Assembly (NCBI GenBank): GCA_041395325.1
Contig: JAWLAT010000012.1
Span: 62,001-126,000 of the forward strand
Direction: 5' to 3'
DNA length: 64,000 nt
Origin: JAWLAT01 sp041395325
GTDB lineage: Bacteria > Pseudomonadota > Gammaproteobacteria > Xanthomonadales > SZUA-5
Below, piece after piece: positions 1-8,596 of the stretch (position 1 is the stretch's first letter; every line of letters starts with the position of its first letter). The translations under genes and the position numbers were made by a program. The notes under the pieces are model-generated. The model was not told the DNA's origin. It saw only the letters and a program-made list of their open reading frames with translations, and did no database searches.

Positions 1-541
1 TGGTCTGGCCCAGCAGATTGCGGACCTGAGCATTGACCAGCGTGGTAGAGCCCGTCGCCTGCAGAGCACCGCAGACGCCGGTGATGGCCGCCTCGGCCTG
101 CACGGCATCGGCGGTCAATGTGAGCAGTTGCAGCAGCGGCGTGACTTGAAGATTGACCGACACATCGTCGACGCTGCTGGTGGAGTTGGCGGTCGGAACG
201 GCGGCGCTGTGATCGGTGGTCACCGTCAGCACGCCGGTGTTGAGGACTTCAGTCCCCAGCAAACCGACCTGCACACCCAGCACCGTGTCCGCCAGTGCGT
301 AGTCGGCGGGGCCGACACCCGCGACCTGCGGCGTTTCCGTCAACGTTGCCGTGGCGCTGCCCAGCCCCAGAACGTCTGCCGACAGCCCCAGGCGAGCACC
401 ATAGGCACTGCCGTTGGCGTCCGCCGCAAGTGCCGGAGCGGCAACCCACAGCAATAGCAACAGCGACCAGCCGACCCAGTCGGACAGTCGTGGTGGGCGA
501 GTTGCACTGGGCTCATGACGGCAAACGGGGCGGACTTCCAT
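1..541 (-). CDS. secreted choice-of-anchor-type protein (partial, C-terminus off the left edge)
   Basis: An open frame runs from an ATG at 541 to the window edge without a stop (about 180 codons). AGGAG lies six bases before the ATG. The N-terminus has a basic stretch and then a hydrophobic run ending in APALA, a likely signal peptide cut near residue 40. The mature part is rich in Ala, Val, Thr and Leu and has short beta-type phrases such as LADTVLGVQVG and LNTGVLTVTTDH, which resemble the choice-of-anchor P proteins of proteobacteria. It is probably exported. The family call is from pattern recognition only; the sorting signal, if any, would lie outside the window. Confidence 0.6.
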   Translation of the reverse strand, partial: MEVRPVCRHEPSATRPPRLSDWVGWSLLLLLWVAAPALAADANGSAYGARLGLSADVLGLGSATATLTETPQVAGVGPADYALADTVLGVQVGLLGTEVLNTGVLTVTTDHSAAVPTANSTSSVDDVSVNLQVTPLLQLLTLTADAVQAEAAITGVCGALQATGSTTLVNAQVRNLLGQT

Positions 542-879
542 GGCTGGCTCCTGGGCGGAAATACGGATTCCTCCGACGCCCAGAGCCCCTGTGCTCGATC
601 GGCCTGCAGCTCGAGGCGGAGAGCGTCGTGGGGTGAAGTAACCATGACGAACCGTAAATTAAAAGTGAAGAATGTACGCCTACGTAACTTTATGATCGTC
701 AATTGATCTGGCCTGGATGATTCTTCACATCAATTGCACGAATGCGACGCCGTGGCGCAGCCGGAGCAAGCCATTCACCGGGCCAGTGACGACCGCCAAT
801 ACACAGGACTTGTTGACGATTGGGCTGGATGCGCTGCGCTATGCTGGATGCTTGTTGCATCGCCGCAGGGGGCGGTTGC
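542..879. promoter_or_regulatory. divergent intergenic region
   Basis: These 338 bases separate the leftward secreted-protein gene from the rightward acyl-CoA dehydrogenase gene. No credible gene is present. The stretch 655-705 is much more AT-rich than its surroundings and is the probable promoter zone for the leftward gene. A TTGACG at 813-818 lies before TATGCT at 840-845, but the 21-base spacing is too wide for a confident sigma-70 call. Confidence 0.3.
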
Positions 880-2088
880 ATGTTCGAGATCAGCGCCCGT
901 GCCCGCGAATTGCTGGGTCGCCTGCAGGGCTTCCTGGACGAGCAGGTCCAGCCACTGGAACCGGACTGGTATCAGCATCTGTCCGATCCGGCCGCACGTG
1001 GCACCGCATTCGCACCGCTAAAGGGCTTGCAGCAGCGGGCTCGCGCGCAGGGACTGTGGAATCTGTTCCTGGCCGACACGCGCTACGGCGCCGGACTGAG
1101 TCATCTGGAATATGCGCCACTGGCCGAGGCGATGGGCCGCTCATTGCTGGCGCCGGCGGTGTTCAACGCCACCCAACCCGATTGCAGCAGCATCGACCTG
1201 CTGGCGCTCTATGGCAACGATGCCCAGCGCGAGCGCTGGCTGCGGCCGTTGCTCGCGGCGGAGCTGCGCGCCGCGTTGGCGGTCAGCGAAGGCACCGTGG
1301 GCTCCAGCGATCCGGCCAATCTGGTGACCACGCTGGCCAAGCGCCCCGAAGGCCACATCCTGCATGGTCGCAAGGCCTGGGTGTCCGGCGCCGCGGACCC
1401 CGCCTGCCGGTTGCTGCTGGTATTGGGGCTGAGCCATCCGGAAGCCTCGCTGGCCAAGCGCTACAGCCTGGCATTGGTGCCCAGGGACGCTCACGGAATC
1501 AGTGTGATTGGCCAGCACTCGGTGCTGGGCTATGCCGACGGTCCGGGGGGCTATCCGGAACTGGAGTTCGATCAGGTCTTCGTGCCTGACGATGCGATTC
1601 TGCTCGGCCCCGGTCGTGGTCTGGAAGCCTTGCAGGCAGTCGCGGGGGCCGGTCGCCTGCAGCAGAGTCTCATGCTGCTCGGTCTGGCCCAGCGCGCCTT
1701 CGATGCCACCCTGCAGCGCGCCCGCAGCCGGGTGGTGTTCGGCAAGCCACTGGGCCAACAACCGCTGGTGCAAGCGCAACTGGCTCGGGCACACGGTGCG
1801 CTGGAGCAGTCACGCCTGCTCTGCCTCAATGCCGCATCGGTGCTGGAACGCCGCGGCAGCCGCCTGGCACGCGAACCGATCGCACTGATCAAGGCCTGTT
1901 TGCCCGAGACGGCTTGCCAGATCATCGATCTGGCCATCCAGTTGCACGGGGCGGCCGGTCTGGATGGTCATGATTTCCTGGCGCATGCCTATGCACACGC
2001 ACGCGGTCAGCGACTGGCCGACGGCCCGGAGGAGCTGCACTGGCTGGCCCTGGGACGGATGCTGGTGGACGACAAGGCAAGAGGATGA
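880..2088 (+). CDS. acyl-CoA dehydrogenase family protein
   Basis: A 402-residue protein of the FAD-dependent acyl-CoA dehydrogenase family, which makes the 2,3-enoyl-CoA. The middle beta domain shows ALAVSEGTVGSSDPAN, then GRKAWVSGAADP. The C-terminal helical domain carries RSRVVFGKPLGQQP, IQLHGAAGLDG and the ending LADGPEELHW, the pattern of the ACAD10/11 subgroup that acts on long or hydroxylated acyl-CoAs. The ATG at 880 is preceded by AGGGGGCGG and matches the family N-terminus; an in-frame start 60 bases upstream adds residues unlike the family. It overlaps the next gene by four bases, so the two are probably co-translated. The exact substrate cannot be read from the sequence. Confidence 0.88.
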   Translation: MFEISARARELLGRLQGFLDEQVQPLEPDWYQHLSDPAARGTAFAPLKGLQQRARAQGLWNLFLADTRYGAGLSHLEYAPLAEAMGRSLLAPAVFNATQPDCSSIDLLALYGNDAQRERWLRPLLAAELRAALAVSEGTVGSSDPANLVTTLAKRPEGHILHGRKAWVSGAADPACRLLLVLGLSHPEASLAKRYSLALVPRDAHGISVIGQHSVLGYADGPGGYPELEFDQVFVPDDAILLGPGRGLEALQAVAGAGRLQQSLMLLGLAQRAFDATLQRARSRVVFGKPLGQQPLVQAQLARAHGALEQSRLLCLNAASVLERRGSRLAREPIALIKACLPETACQIIDLAIQLHGAAGLDGHDFLAHAYAHARGQRLADGPEELHWLALGRMLVDDKARG

Positions 2089-2699
2089 GCGAGGAGACAG
2101 GCCCAACGATCTACGGCGATATCCGCTCGGGCAATTGCTACAAGCTCAAGTTGTTGCTGGAGCTGCTGGGTCGCCCCTATCGATGGGAGGCCTTGGACGT
2201 ACTTTCCGGCGTTACCCAATCGCCCAATTTTCTGGCGCTCAATCCCAACGGCAAGATCCCGCTGCTGCAACTGGACGACGGCCGGGTGCTGGCCGAATCC
2301 AATGCGATCCTGCATTTCCTGGCCGAAGGCAGCGATTTTCTGCCGACCGATCGCTGGGACCACGCGCAGGTGCTGCAATGGCTGTTTTTCGAGCAATACA
2401 GTCACGAGCCCTACATCGCGGTGGCGCGTTTCATCCGCAGCTTCCTCGGCCTGCCGGAAGCGCGTCGCGCCGAGTACGAGTCCAGGCAGGCCGGCGGGCA
2501 CAAGGCGCTGGCTGTGATGGACCAGCACCTGGCGAAACAGGACTGGCTGGTCGGCGATGGCTGCAGCATCGCGGACATCGCCTTGTACGCCTACACGCAT
2601 GTGGCGCATGAAGGCGGCTTCGAGCTCGCCGGCTACCCGTCCGTGCGCGCCTGGCTGGATCGAATCGCGGCCCTGCCTGGCTACGTGCCGATGCGCTGA
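2085..2699 (+). CDS. glutathione S-transferase family protein
   Basis: A 204-residue cytosolic GST. The N-terminal thioredoxin-like domain has SGNCYKLKLLLELLG (with the Ser/Cys near the glutathione thiol), the cis-proline motif NGKIPLLQL and the glutathione gamma-glutamyl contact ESNAILHFLA. The all-helical C-terminal domain includes GDGCSIADIALYAYTH, the N-capping box region of GSTs. It starts in an ATGA overlap with the acyl-CoA dehydrogenase gene, which suggests a shared role in handling acyl or electrophilic metabolites. That link is inferred from position only. Confidence 0.9.
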   Translation: MSEETGPTIYGDIRSGNCYKLKLLLELLGRPYRWEALDVLSGVTQSPNFLALNPNGKIPLLQLDDGRVLAESNAILHFLAEGSDFLPTDRWDHAQVLQWLFFEQYSHEPYIAVARFIRSFLGLPEARRAEYESRQAGGHKALAVMDQHLAKQDWLVGDGCSIADIALYAYTHVAHEGGFELAGYPSVRAWLDRIAALPGYVPMR

Positions 2700-2839
2700 G
2701 CGTCGGGCACAGCCGTCATCGGTCTGCCGATCCATCTCGGTCACCACCGTCTGTTATTCTCCGCGGTCGCCGTCCCCCGCCGATGCTGCGGTGGCCCGGG
2801 GGACAGGGATTCGTCGACAACCGTGATTTGCCGACCGAC

Positions 2840-3322
2840 ATGAAGCGCACGATCAGTCTTGCCTTGCTGCTGGCCCTCCTCTGGTGGGTTTTGTCCGGCT
2901 ATGCCAAGCCGCTGCTGCTGGGCTTTGGCGTGATCAGCATCGCGCTGACGCTGTGGCTGTCCCGGCGGATGGACATCATCGATCGTGAAAGTCATCCAAT
3001 GCACCTGTCATTGGCGCTGCTGCGCTTCTGGGGACAGCTGCTGCTGGAGATCGTCAAGTCCAACCTGCAGGTCGCGAAGGCGATCGTCTCCGGTCGCTCG
3101 GCGATCCAGCCGCATTTCCTGCGCGTGCAGATGCAGCAGTCCAGTGCGCTGGGCAGGGTGATCCTGGCCAATGCCATCACGCTGACGCCGGGCACGGTGA
3201 CCGTGGATCTGGAAGGTGAGGAGCTGCTGGTCCACGCCTTGACACGCGGCAGCGGACAGGGCGTGCGCGACGGCGAGCTGGACCGGCTGGTCCCGACCGA
3301 CGTTGAGGACGCCAAGCCATGA
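2840..3322 (+). CDS. mrpE: Mrp-type cation:proton antiporter subunit E
   Basis: First gene of the antiporter operon, 160 residues. Two hydrophobic helices occupy the first 45 residues, followed by the family block from LLRFWGQLLLEIVKSNLQVA to LANAITLTPGTVTVDLEGEELLVHAL, which is diagnostic of MrpE/MnhE/MbhA. The subunit is needed for assembly and activity of the multisubunit membrane complex. The ATG at 2840 was chosen over an in-frame upstream start because the family begins at this position. It ends in an ATGA overlap with mrpF. Confidence 0.92.
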   Translation: MKRTISLALLLALLWWVLSGYAKPLLLGFGVISIALTLWLSRRMDIIDRESHPMHLSLALLRFWGQLLLEIVKSNLQVAKAIVSGRSAIQPHFLRVQMQQSSALGRVILANAITLTPGTVTVDLEGEELLVHALTRGSGQGVRDGELDRLVPTDVEDAKP

Positions 3323-3624
3323 TCGACACCAGTGGCGCGGCCATGATGCTGGCGGTTGCCGGTGTCGCCATCCTGGTGGCGATGGGACTGGCGCTGCTGC
3401 GCACGCTGCTCGGTCCGACCGTGCACGATCGCATCCTGGCGGTGAACAGTTTCGGCACCAAGACCGTGCTGCTGATCGCCCTGCTGGCGGCGATGGCCGG
3501 TCGCGGCGACTATCTGGACGTGGCGCTGCTCTACGCGTTGATCAACTTCATCGGCACGGTGGCGTTGATGAAGTACAGCGAGCGCGGGGTGCTGCGTGGC
3601 CAGGACGAGGATCCGTGGGCATGA
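3319..3624 (+). CDS. mrpF: Mrp-type antiporter subunit F
   Basis: A 101-residue membrane protein with three predicted transmembrane helices. The motif LLGPTVHDRILAVNSFGTKTVLL and the later VALLYALINFIGTVALMKY are typical of MrpF/MbhB. It is a small structural subunit of the antiporter membrane domain. It starts and ends in four-base ATGA overlaps with mrpE and mrpG, which indicates tight translational coupling. Confidence 0.93.
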   Translation: MIDTSGAAMMLAVAGVAILVAMGLALLRTLLGPTVHDRILAVNSFGTKTVLLIALLAAMAGRGDYLDVALLYALINFIGTVALMKYSERGVLRGQDEDPWA

Positions 3625-3947
3625 GCTGGGCACACTGGGTTGCCGCACCCCTGTTGCTGGCCGGCGCTGCGCTGCTGGTGCTGGCCGGCGCAGGCCTGCT
3701 GCGACTGCCGCATTTCTACACCCGTCTGCATGCGGCGGGCATCATCGACACCTTGGCAGCCGGCCTGTTTCTGGCTGGGCTGGCGGTGCTCTTCGGGCCG
3801 ACGCTGGCCACCGTGAAACTGGGACTGATCTTCCTGTTCCTGCTGTTCACCAGCCCCACTGCCTGCCATGCGCTGGCCCGCTCGGCCTGGATCAGCGGGC
3901 TGCGCGAACCGCAACAGGACCAGGAGCCGCCGTCATCGCCGAACTGA
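3621..3947 (+). CDS. mrpG: Mrp-type antiporter subunit G
   Basis: A 108-residue protein with three transmembrane helices. The block LLRLPHFYTRLHAAGIIDTLAAG followed by KLGLIFLFLLFTSPTACHALARSA is the MrpG/MnhG/MbhC signature. The ATG at 3621 overlaps the end of mrpF. The stop TGA at 3945-3947 overlaps a CTG that probably starts the next gene. Confidence 0.93.
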   Translation: MSWAHWVAAPLLLAGAALLVLAGAGLLRLPHFYTRLHAAGIIDTLAAGLFLAGLAVLFGPTLATVKLGLIFLFLLFTSPTACHALARSAWISGLREPQQDQEPPSSPN

Positions 3948-4468
3948 TCGACATCCTGTTGCTGGCCTTCATGCTGATCACGGCGCTGTACGTGGCGACC
4001 AGCCGCGACCTGCTGGCCGTGGTCATGGTCTTCGGCATCTACAGCCTGCTGTCGGCCGGCATGTTCATGGTCATGGACGCGGCCGACGTGTCCTTCACCG
4101 AAGCGGCCGTGGGCGCCGGGGTCTCGACGATCCTGATGCTGATTGCGCTGAGTTTCACCGGCCGCTACGAGAAGCCGCAGCCGCGCCAATGGCTGGCGCT
4201 CGGGATGGTACTGCTGACCGGCGTGGTGCTGGTCTGGGGCACTTTCGACCTGCCCCCGGTGGGCGATCCCGGCAACCCGATCCATCAGCATGTCGCGCCC
4301 TATTACCTGACGGAGTCGGCCCGCGACATCGACATTCCGAATGTGGTGACCAGCGTGCTGGCCAGCTACCGCGGCTTCGATACGCTGGGCGAGGTGATCG
4401 TCGTGTTCACCGCCGGGCTGGGCGTGTGGCTGCTGATCGGCGGCCCGCGGCGGGAGGGCAAGCGCTGA
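3944..4468 (+). CDS. MrpA C-terminal-type (MbhD/MbhE-like, DUF4040) antiporter subunit
   Basis: About 174 residues matching the C-terminal portion of MrpA, which is encoded separately as MbhD and MbhE in archaeal membrane-bound hydrogenases. The first part has LLAVVMVFGIYSLLSAGMFMVMDAADVSFTEAAVGAG (written here as a region, residues about 22-58), the DUF4040 signature. The second has the HVAPYYL and GFDTLGEVIVVFTAG phrases of the MbhE part. No ATG or GTG lies at the expected start. The CTG at 3944 makes a CTGA overlap with the mrpG stop, mirroring the ATGA overlaps elsewhere in the operon. TTG at 3959 or ATG at 3971 are alternatives that would shorten the first helix. The gene identity is secure; the start is inferred. 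Confidence 0.8.
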   Translation: MIDILLLAFMLITALYVATSRDLLAVVMVFGIYSLLSAGMFMVMDAADVSFTEAAVGAGVSTILMLIALSFTGRYEKPQPRQWLALGMVLLTGVVLVWGTFDLPPVGDPGNPIHQHVAPYYLTESARDIDIPNVVTSVLASYRGFDTLGEVIVVFTAGLGVWLLIGGPRREGKR

Positions 4469-4890
4469 TGCGTGACCACCTGATCCTGCGGATCGTCAGC
4501 AAGTTCCTGATCCCGGTCATCCTGTTGTTTGCCTTCTACGTGCAGTTCCATGGCGAGTTGGGTCCGGGCGGCGGCTTCCAGGCCGGCGTGATTGCCGCCT
4601 CGGCGCTGATCGTGCACATGCTGGTTTTCGGTCTGGACGAAACCCGGCGGGTGGCGCCGGTGGGCGTGCTGCGTACGCTGGCCGCCTGCGGCGGGCTGAT
4701 TTATGGCGGCACCGGCGTGGCCAGCCTGCTGCTGGGTGCCAACTTTCTCGACTACTCGGTGCTGGGCTCCAGTCCGGTGGCGGGCCAGCACACCGGCATC
4801 ATCGTCATCGAACTGGGTGTGGCGCTGACCGTGTCCTCGACGATGGTGCTGCTGTGCTTCCTCTTCGCCGATCGGGTGCGGCAGCGATGA
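4468..4890 (+). CDS. mrpB: Mrp-type antiporter subunit B
   Basis: A 140-residue protein with four transmembrane helices. It shows the MrpB/MnhB motif YVQFHGELGPGGGFQAGVI in the first third and GQHTGIIVIELGVALTVSSTMV near the end. The ATG at 4468 overlaps the preceding TGA by one base. It works in the membrane domain of the multisubunit antiporter together with the DUF4040 subunit before it and mrpC after it. Confidence 0.93.
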   Translation: MRDHLILRIVSKFLIPVILLFAFYVQFHGELGPGGGFQAGVIAASALIVHMLVFGLDETRRVAPVGVLRTLAACGGLIYGGTGVASLLLGANFLDYSVLGSSPVAGQHTGIIVIELGVALTVSSTMVLLCFLFADRVRQR

Positions 4891-5240
4891 GCAGCCTGGG
4901 CTTGTACAACTACTGGATCGTCATCGCGCTGATGATGGTCGGCCTGTACACGATGATTTCGCGCGGCAACCTGGTGAAGAAAATTGTCGGTCTGAACATC
5001 TTCCAGACCGCCGTGTTCTTCCTCTACATCAGCATGGGCGTGGTCCACGACGGCGCCGTGCCGATCCTCACCGAAGGCGTAACGCGCTACTCCAACCCGT
5101 TGCCGCACGTGCTGATCCTCACCGCGATCGTAGTCGGTGTCGCCACGACCGCGCTGGGCCTGGCGCTGATCGTGCGCATCAAGGAAGCCTACGGCACCGT
5201 CGAGGAAGACGAGCTGCATCGGCTGGATGAGGACTTCTGA
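4887..5240 (+). CDS. mrpC: Mrp-type antiporter subunit C (NuoK-like)
   Basis: A 117-residue NuoK/MrpC homologue with three transmembrane helices. GLYTMISRGNLVKKIVGLNIFQTAVFFLYIS and PLPHVLILTAIVVGVATTALGLAL regions carry the family pattern (the first at residues about 19-49). The acidic C-terminal tail is short. It starts in an ATGA overlap with mrpB. It is followed by a 121-base gap holding a palindromic repeat, the only large gap in the operon. Confidence 0.93.
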   Translation: MSSLGLYNYWIVIALMMVGLYTMISRGNLVKKIVGLNIFQTAVFFLYISMGVVHDGAVPILTEGVTRYSNPLPHVLILTAIVVGVATTALGLALIVRIKEAYGTVEEDELHRLDEDF

Positions 5241-5255
5241 TGCGCTGCGCGAGAG

Positions 5256-5340
5256 ATGAGGGATCAGGGCTGAGGGATCAGGGACGCCAGCGCCACAGGC
5301 TGCGTGTTGCTCAGCCCTCAGCCCTCAGCCCTGAGCCCTG
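5256..5340. repeat. REP-like palindromic repeat element, copy 1
   Basis: Repeats of AGGGCTGAG or AGGGATCAGGG at 5256-5283 are mirrored by CTCAGCCCT repeats at 5310-5340, so the RNA can form a long hairpin. A second copy with the same unit is at 36431-36530. Both lie between consecutive genes of an operon. This fits an intergenic REP/BIME-type element that may change mRNA stability or translation of the downstream genes. Confidence 0.75.
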
Positions 5341-5361
5341 CGCCCCCAAAGGCAGCCGCCC

Positions 5362-6834
5362 GTGACCCACTGGCAGGTCCTCATCGTCGTCATCCCCTTG
5401 CTGGCGGCGCCACTGGCGACGCTGCTGCGTGGGCGGGTGGCGCCGTGGCTGCTGGCCACGGCAGTGAGCTGGACGGTGCTGGCGGTGGCGCTGTTCCTGA
5501 TCACCAAGGTCTACAGCTACGGCACCCTCAGCTATGCGCTCGGTGGCTGGGCGGCGCCGATCGGCATCGAATACCGGCTTGATGCGGCCAATGCGCTGGT
5601 GCAGCTGCTGATCGCGCTGGTGGCGGCGGTGGTCATGCCCTATGCGCTGGTCAGCGCCCGCCGGGACATCGACAACGACCGCCAGCCGGGTTTCTACGCG
5701 GCGATGCTGCTGTTGCTGGCCGGCCTGCTCGGCATCACGGCGACCGGCGATGCCTTCAATGTGTTCGTCTTCCTCGAAATTTCGTCGCTGTCGACCTACA
5801 CGCTGATCGCCCTGGGGCGCGATCGCAAGGCGCTGACCAGTGCTTTCCGCTATCTGATCATGGGCACGGTCGGCGCGACCTTCTTCCTGATCGGCGTGGG
5901 CCTGCTCTACGCGATGACCGGCACGTTGAACATGGCCGACCTGGCACAGCGCCTGCCGGAGGTCTCCGACACCCGCACGATGCACACGGCGGTGGCTTTC
6001 CTGGTCGTCGGCGTCTGTCTGAAGCTGGCGCTGTTCCCGCTGCATCTGTGGCTGCCGAACGCCTACACCTACGCCCCTTCGACGGTCACCGCGCTGGTGG
6101 CGGCCACCTCGACCAAGGTGGCGGTCTATGTGCTGATCCGCTTCCTGTACTCGATCTTCGGCATCGATTTTTCCTTCGGCAAGCTGCCACTGAGCCAGAT
6201 CCTGCTGGCGCTGGCGGTCATCGGCATGCTGGTGGCCTCGGCGGTGGCCATCAACCAGCCCAATGCCAAGCGACTGCTGGCCTATTCATCGGTGGCGCAG
6301 GTCGGCTACATGGTGCTGGGTCTGGCCCTGGCCAGCAGCCTGGGCGTCACTGCTGCCCTGCTGCACATGTTCAATCACGCCTTGATGAAGGGGGCCCTGT
6401 TCCTCGCCTTGGGCTGCATCGCCTATCGGGTCGGCAACAACGATGTGGATCGGATGCGCGGACTGGGCAAGGCGATGCCGTGGACGATGGCAGCCTTCGT
6501 CATCGGCGGTCTGAGCCTGATTGGCGTGCCGCTGACGGTGGGCTTCATCAGCAAGTGGTATCTGGTGCTGGCGGCGCTGGAGCAGGGCTGGTGGTGGCTG
6601 GTGGTGGTGATCCTGGTCAGTTCGTTGCTGGCCGTGATCTACATCTGGCGGATCGTCGAGGTGGCCTATTTCCAGCCCAGCGAGTCGCGTGATGTGCAGC
6701 GCGAAGCACCGCTGGGCCTGCTGCTGCCCACCTGGGCGCTGGTGCTGATGAATCTGTGGTTCGGCGTCGATACGCGGCTCAGCGTCGGGCTGGCCGAGCA
6801 GGCTGCGCTGGCCCTGACGGGGATCGGCCCATGA
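5362..6834 (+). CDS. mrpD: Mrp-type antiporter subunit D (first NuoM/N-like subunit)
   Basis: A 490-residue proton-translocating subunit with about 14 transmembrane helices. The key residues of the family are visible: the TM5 glutamate in VFLEISSLSTYT (Glu139) and the TM7 lysine in CLKLALFPLHLWLP (Lys221), followed by AATSTKVAVY and the LLAYSSVAQVGYMVLG block. It starts with GTG at 5362, after the palindromic repeat. It ends in an ATGA overlap with the next D-like gene. It is the most canonical of the three D-type subunits in this operon. Confidence 0.93.
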   Translation: MTHWQVLIVVIPLLAAPLATLLRGRVAPWLLATAVSWTVLAVALFLITKVYSYGTLSYALGGWAAPIGIEYRLDAANALVQLLIALVAAVVMPYALVSARRDIDNDRQPGFYAAMLLLLAGLLGITATGDAFNVFVFLEISSLSTYTLIALGRDRKALTSAFRYLIMGTVGATFFLIGVGLLYAMTGTLNMADLAQRLPEVSDTRTMHTAVAFLVVGVCLKLALFPLHLWLPNAYTYAPSTVTALVAATSTKVAVYVLIRFLYSIFGIDFSFGKLPLSQILLALAVIGMLVASAVAINQPNAKRLLAYSSVAQVGYMVLGLALASSLGVTAALLHMFNHALMKGALFLALGCIAYRVGNNDVDRMRGLGKAMPWTMAAFVIGGLSLIGVPLTVGFISKWYLVLAALEQGWWWLVVVILVSSLLAVIYIWRIVEVAYFQPSESRDVQREAPLGLLLPTWALVLMNLWFGVDTRLSVGLAEQAALALTGIGP

Positions 6835-8303
6835 GCTGGCTGGCCCCCGAAACCGCGCTGTGGCTGGCGCTGCTGATCCCACTGCTGGGCGCGGCCGGCA
6901 TTCTGCTGACCGGGCGCATTCCCAATCTGCGCGAGGCGGTCACGCTGACCACCGCGGTCAGTCTGTTCCTCTGCGCGCTGCACATCCTGCTCCATCTGCT
7001 GGCCGATCAGACGCCGACACTGGTGCTGGCCGAACCGATTCCCGGGCTGCCGCTGGCCTTGCGGGTCGAGCCCCTGGGGATCCTGTTTGCGCTGTTGGCC
7101 AGCGGGCTGTGGATCGTCACCACGGTCTATGCGATCGGCTACATGCGGGCCAAGCGCGAGCAGCACCAGACCCGCTTCTATCTGTGCTTTGCGATTGCCC
7201 TGTGCGGCGCGATGGGCGTGGCGCTGTCGGCCAATCTGCTGACCTTGTTCGTGTTCTACGAAGTGCTGACGCTGTCGACCTATCCGTTGGTCTCGCATGC
7301 CGGCGATCGCCGCGCGATGGAAGGTGCGCGCACCTATCTGGGCATCCTGTTGACCACCTCGATCGGCCTGCTGCTGCCGGCCATCATCTGGACCTGGAGC
7401 GTGGCCGGCACCGTCGATTTCACGCCGGGCGGCGTGCTGGCCGGCAAGATCGGCCCGGCCGAGGCGGCCCTGCTGCTGGCGCTGTTCGTGCTGGGCATCG
7501 GCAAGGCCGCGGTGATGCCGGTGCATCGCTGGCTGCCCGCAGCGATGGTCGCCCCGACGCCCGTGTCGGCCCTGCTGCACGCGGTGGCGGTGGTCAAGGC
7601 CGGCGTGTTCACCATCACCAAGGTGGTCATTTACATCTTCGGCATCGATTTCCTGGCCAGCGTGCCGGCCGAGCGTCTGCTGGTCTATCTGGCCGGCTTC
7701 ACCGTGATCGCGGCCTCGGTGGTGGCGCTGCGGCAGGACAATCTGAAGCGGCTGCTGGCCTATTCGACGATTGGCCAGCTCTCCTACATCGTGCTGGCAG
7801 CGCTGGTGCTGACGCCGTTCGCCGAAATTGGTGCGGCGATCCACATCGTCGCCCACGCCTTCGGCAAGATCACGCTGTTCTTCGTTGCCGGCGCCATCTA
7901 TGTGGCCGCCAACAAGGCGCAGGTCTCCCAGCTCGACGGCATCGGCCGGCGCATGCCCTGGACAATGAGCGCCTTCGCGGTCGGCGCGTTGAGCATGATC
8001 GGCGTGCCGCCAACGGCGGGTTTCGTCTCCAAGTGGTACATGATTGCCGGCGCCTTCCAGAACGATCTGTATTTCGTGCTGGGCGTGTTGATTCTGTCCA
8101 CCGCGCTGAATGCGGCCTATTTTCTGCCGATCGTCCACCGTGCCTTCTTCCGCCCCGAAACCGTCCCGCCCAGGGTCGATCATCGTGAGGCGCCGTGGCC
8201 GATGGTCACGGCATTGGTGACCACGGCCACGCTGACGGTACTGCTGTTTATCTTCAATGGTCCGGTGGTGGACCTGGAAAAAGTCATCGTGACATTGCCA
8301 TGA
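6831..8303 (+). CDS. second MrpD/NuoL-like antiporter subunit
   Basis: A 490-residue NuoL/M/N-family membrane protein. The TM5 glutamate (Glu144, VFYEVLTLST) and TM7 lysine (Lys225, GIGKAAVMPVHRWLPAAM) are both present, so it should form a working proton or ion channel. The N-terminal region (PLGILFALLASGLWIVTTVYAIGYM, around residues 80-104) is the NuoL/MrpA-N-like segment, so this subunit may take the place of the N-terminal part of MrpA. It overlaps its neighbours on both sides by four bases (ATGA). Confidence 0.9.
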   Translation: MSWLAPETALWLALLIPLLGAAGILLTGRIPNLREAVTLTTAVSLFLCALHILLHLLADQTPTLVLAEPIPGLPLALRVEPLGILFALLASGLWIVTTVYAIGYMRAKREQHQTRFYLCFAIALCGAMGVALSANLLTLFVFYEVLTLSTYPLVSHAGDRRAMEGARTYLGILLTTSIGLLLPAIIWTWSVAGTVDFTPGGVLAGKIGPAEAALLLALFVLGIGKAAVMPVHRWLPAAMVAPTPVSALLHAVAVVKAGVFTITKVVIYIFGIDFLASVPAERLLVYLAGFTVIAASVVALRQDNLKRLLAYSTIGQLSYIVLAALVLTPFAEIGAAIHIVAHAFGKITLFFVAGAIYVAANKAQVSQLDGIGRRMPWTMSAFAVGALSMIGVPPTAGFVSKWYMIAGAFQNDLYFVLGVLILSTALNAAYFLPIVHRAFFRPETVPPRVDHREAPWPMVTALVTTATLTVLLFIFNGPVVDLEKVIVTLP

Positions 8304-8596
8304 GCCCGACTGACGACCGACCCACGCCAACGACGCCCTGGCTCTACCGGCCGGCATCGATTCGCTTGTTGTGGATCCTCTTCGGCGTGATCCTCGCGGG
8401 CACCGTGCTGGCGCAGGTGTTCGTGCATTTGCATCCGCATTTCGAGCTGGAAGGCTGGTTCGGCTTCAATGCGTTGTTTGGATTCTTCAGCTGCGTGGCG
8501 ATGGTGGTGTTCGCCAAGCTGCTGGGGGTGATCCTTAAGCGACCCGACGACTACTACGAGCCGTCAGATCCCGCAGCGGGGGATGGCGATGATTGA
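8300..8596 (+). CDS. small two-helix membrane protein within the antiporter operon
   Basis: A 98-residue protein with a Pro/Thr-rich cytoplasmic start, two hydrophobic helices (about residues 22-42 and 54-76) joined by a His-rich turn (FVHLHPHFELEGWFG), and an acidic tail. It overlaps the preceding gene by four bases and the next by fourteen, so it is almost certainly translated with them. I do not recognise a named family. Position suggests an accessory subunit of the antiporter. Confidence 0.8.
   Translation: MSPTDDRPTPTTPWLYRPASIRLLWILFGVILAGTVLAQVFVHLHPHFELEGWFGFNALFGFFSCVAMVVFAKLLGVILKRPDDYYEPSDPAAGDGDD

Noticed and set aside
3596..3943. Longer version of the MrpA C-terminal-type subunit starting at a GTG at 3596
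   Set aside because: The added 116 residues are the out-of-frame translation of mrpG and do not resemble the family.
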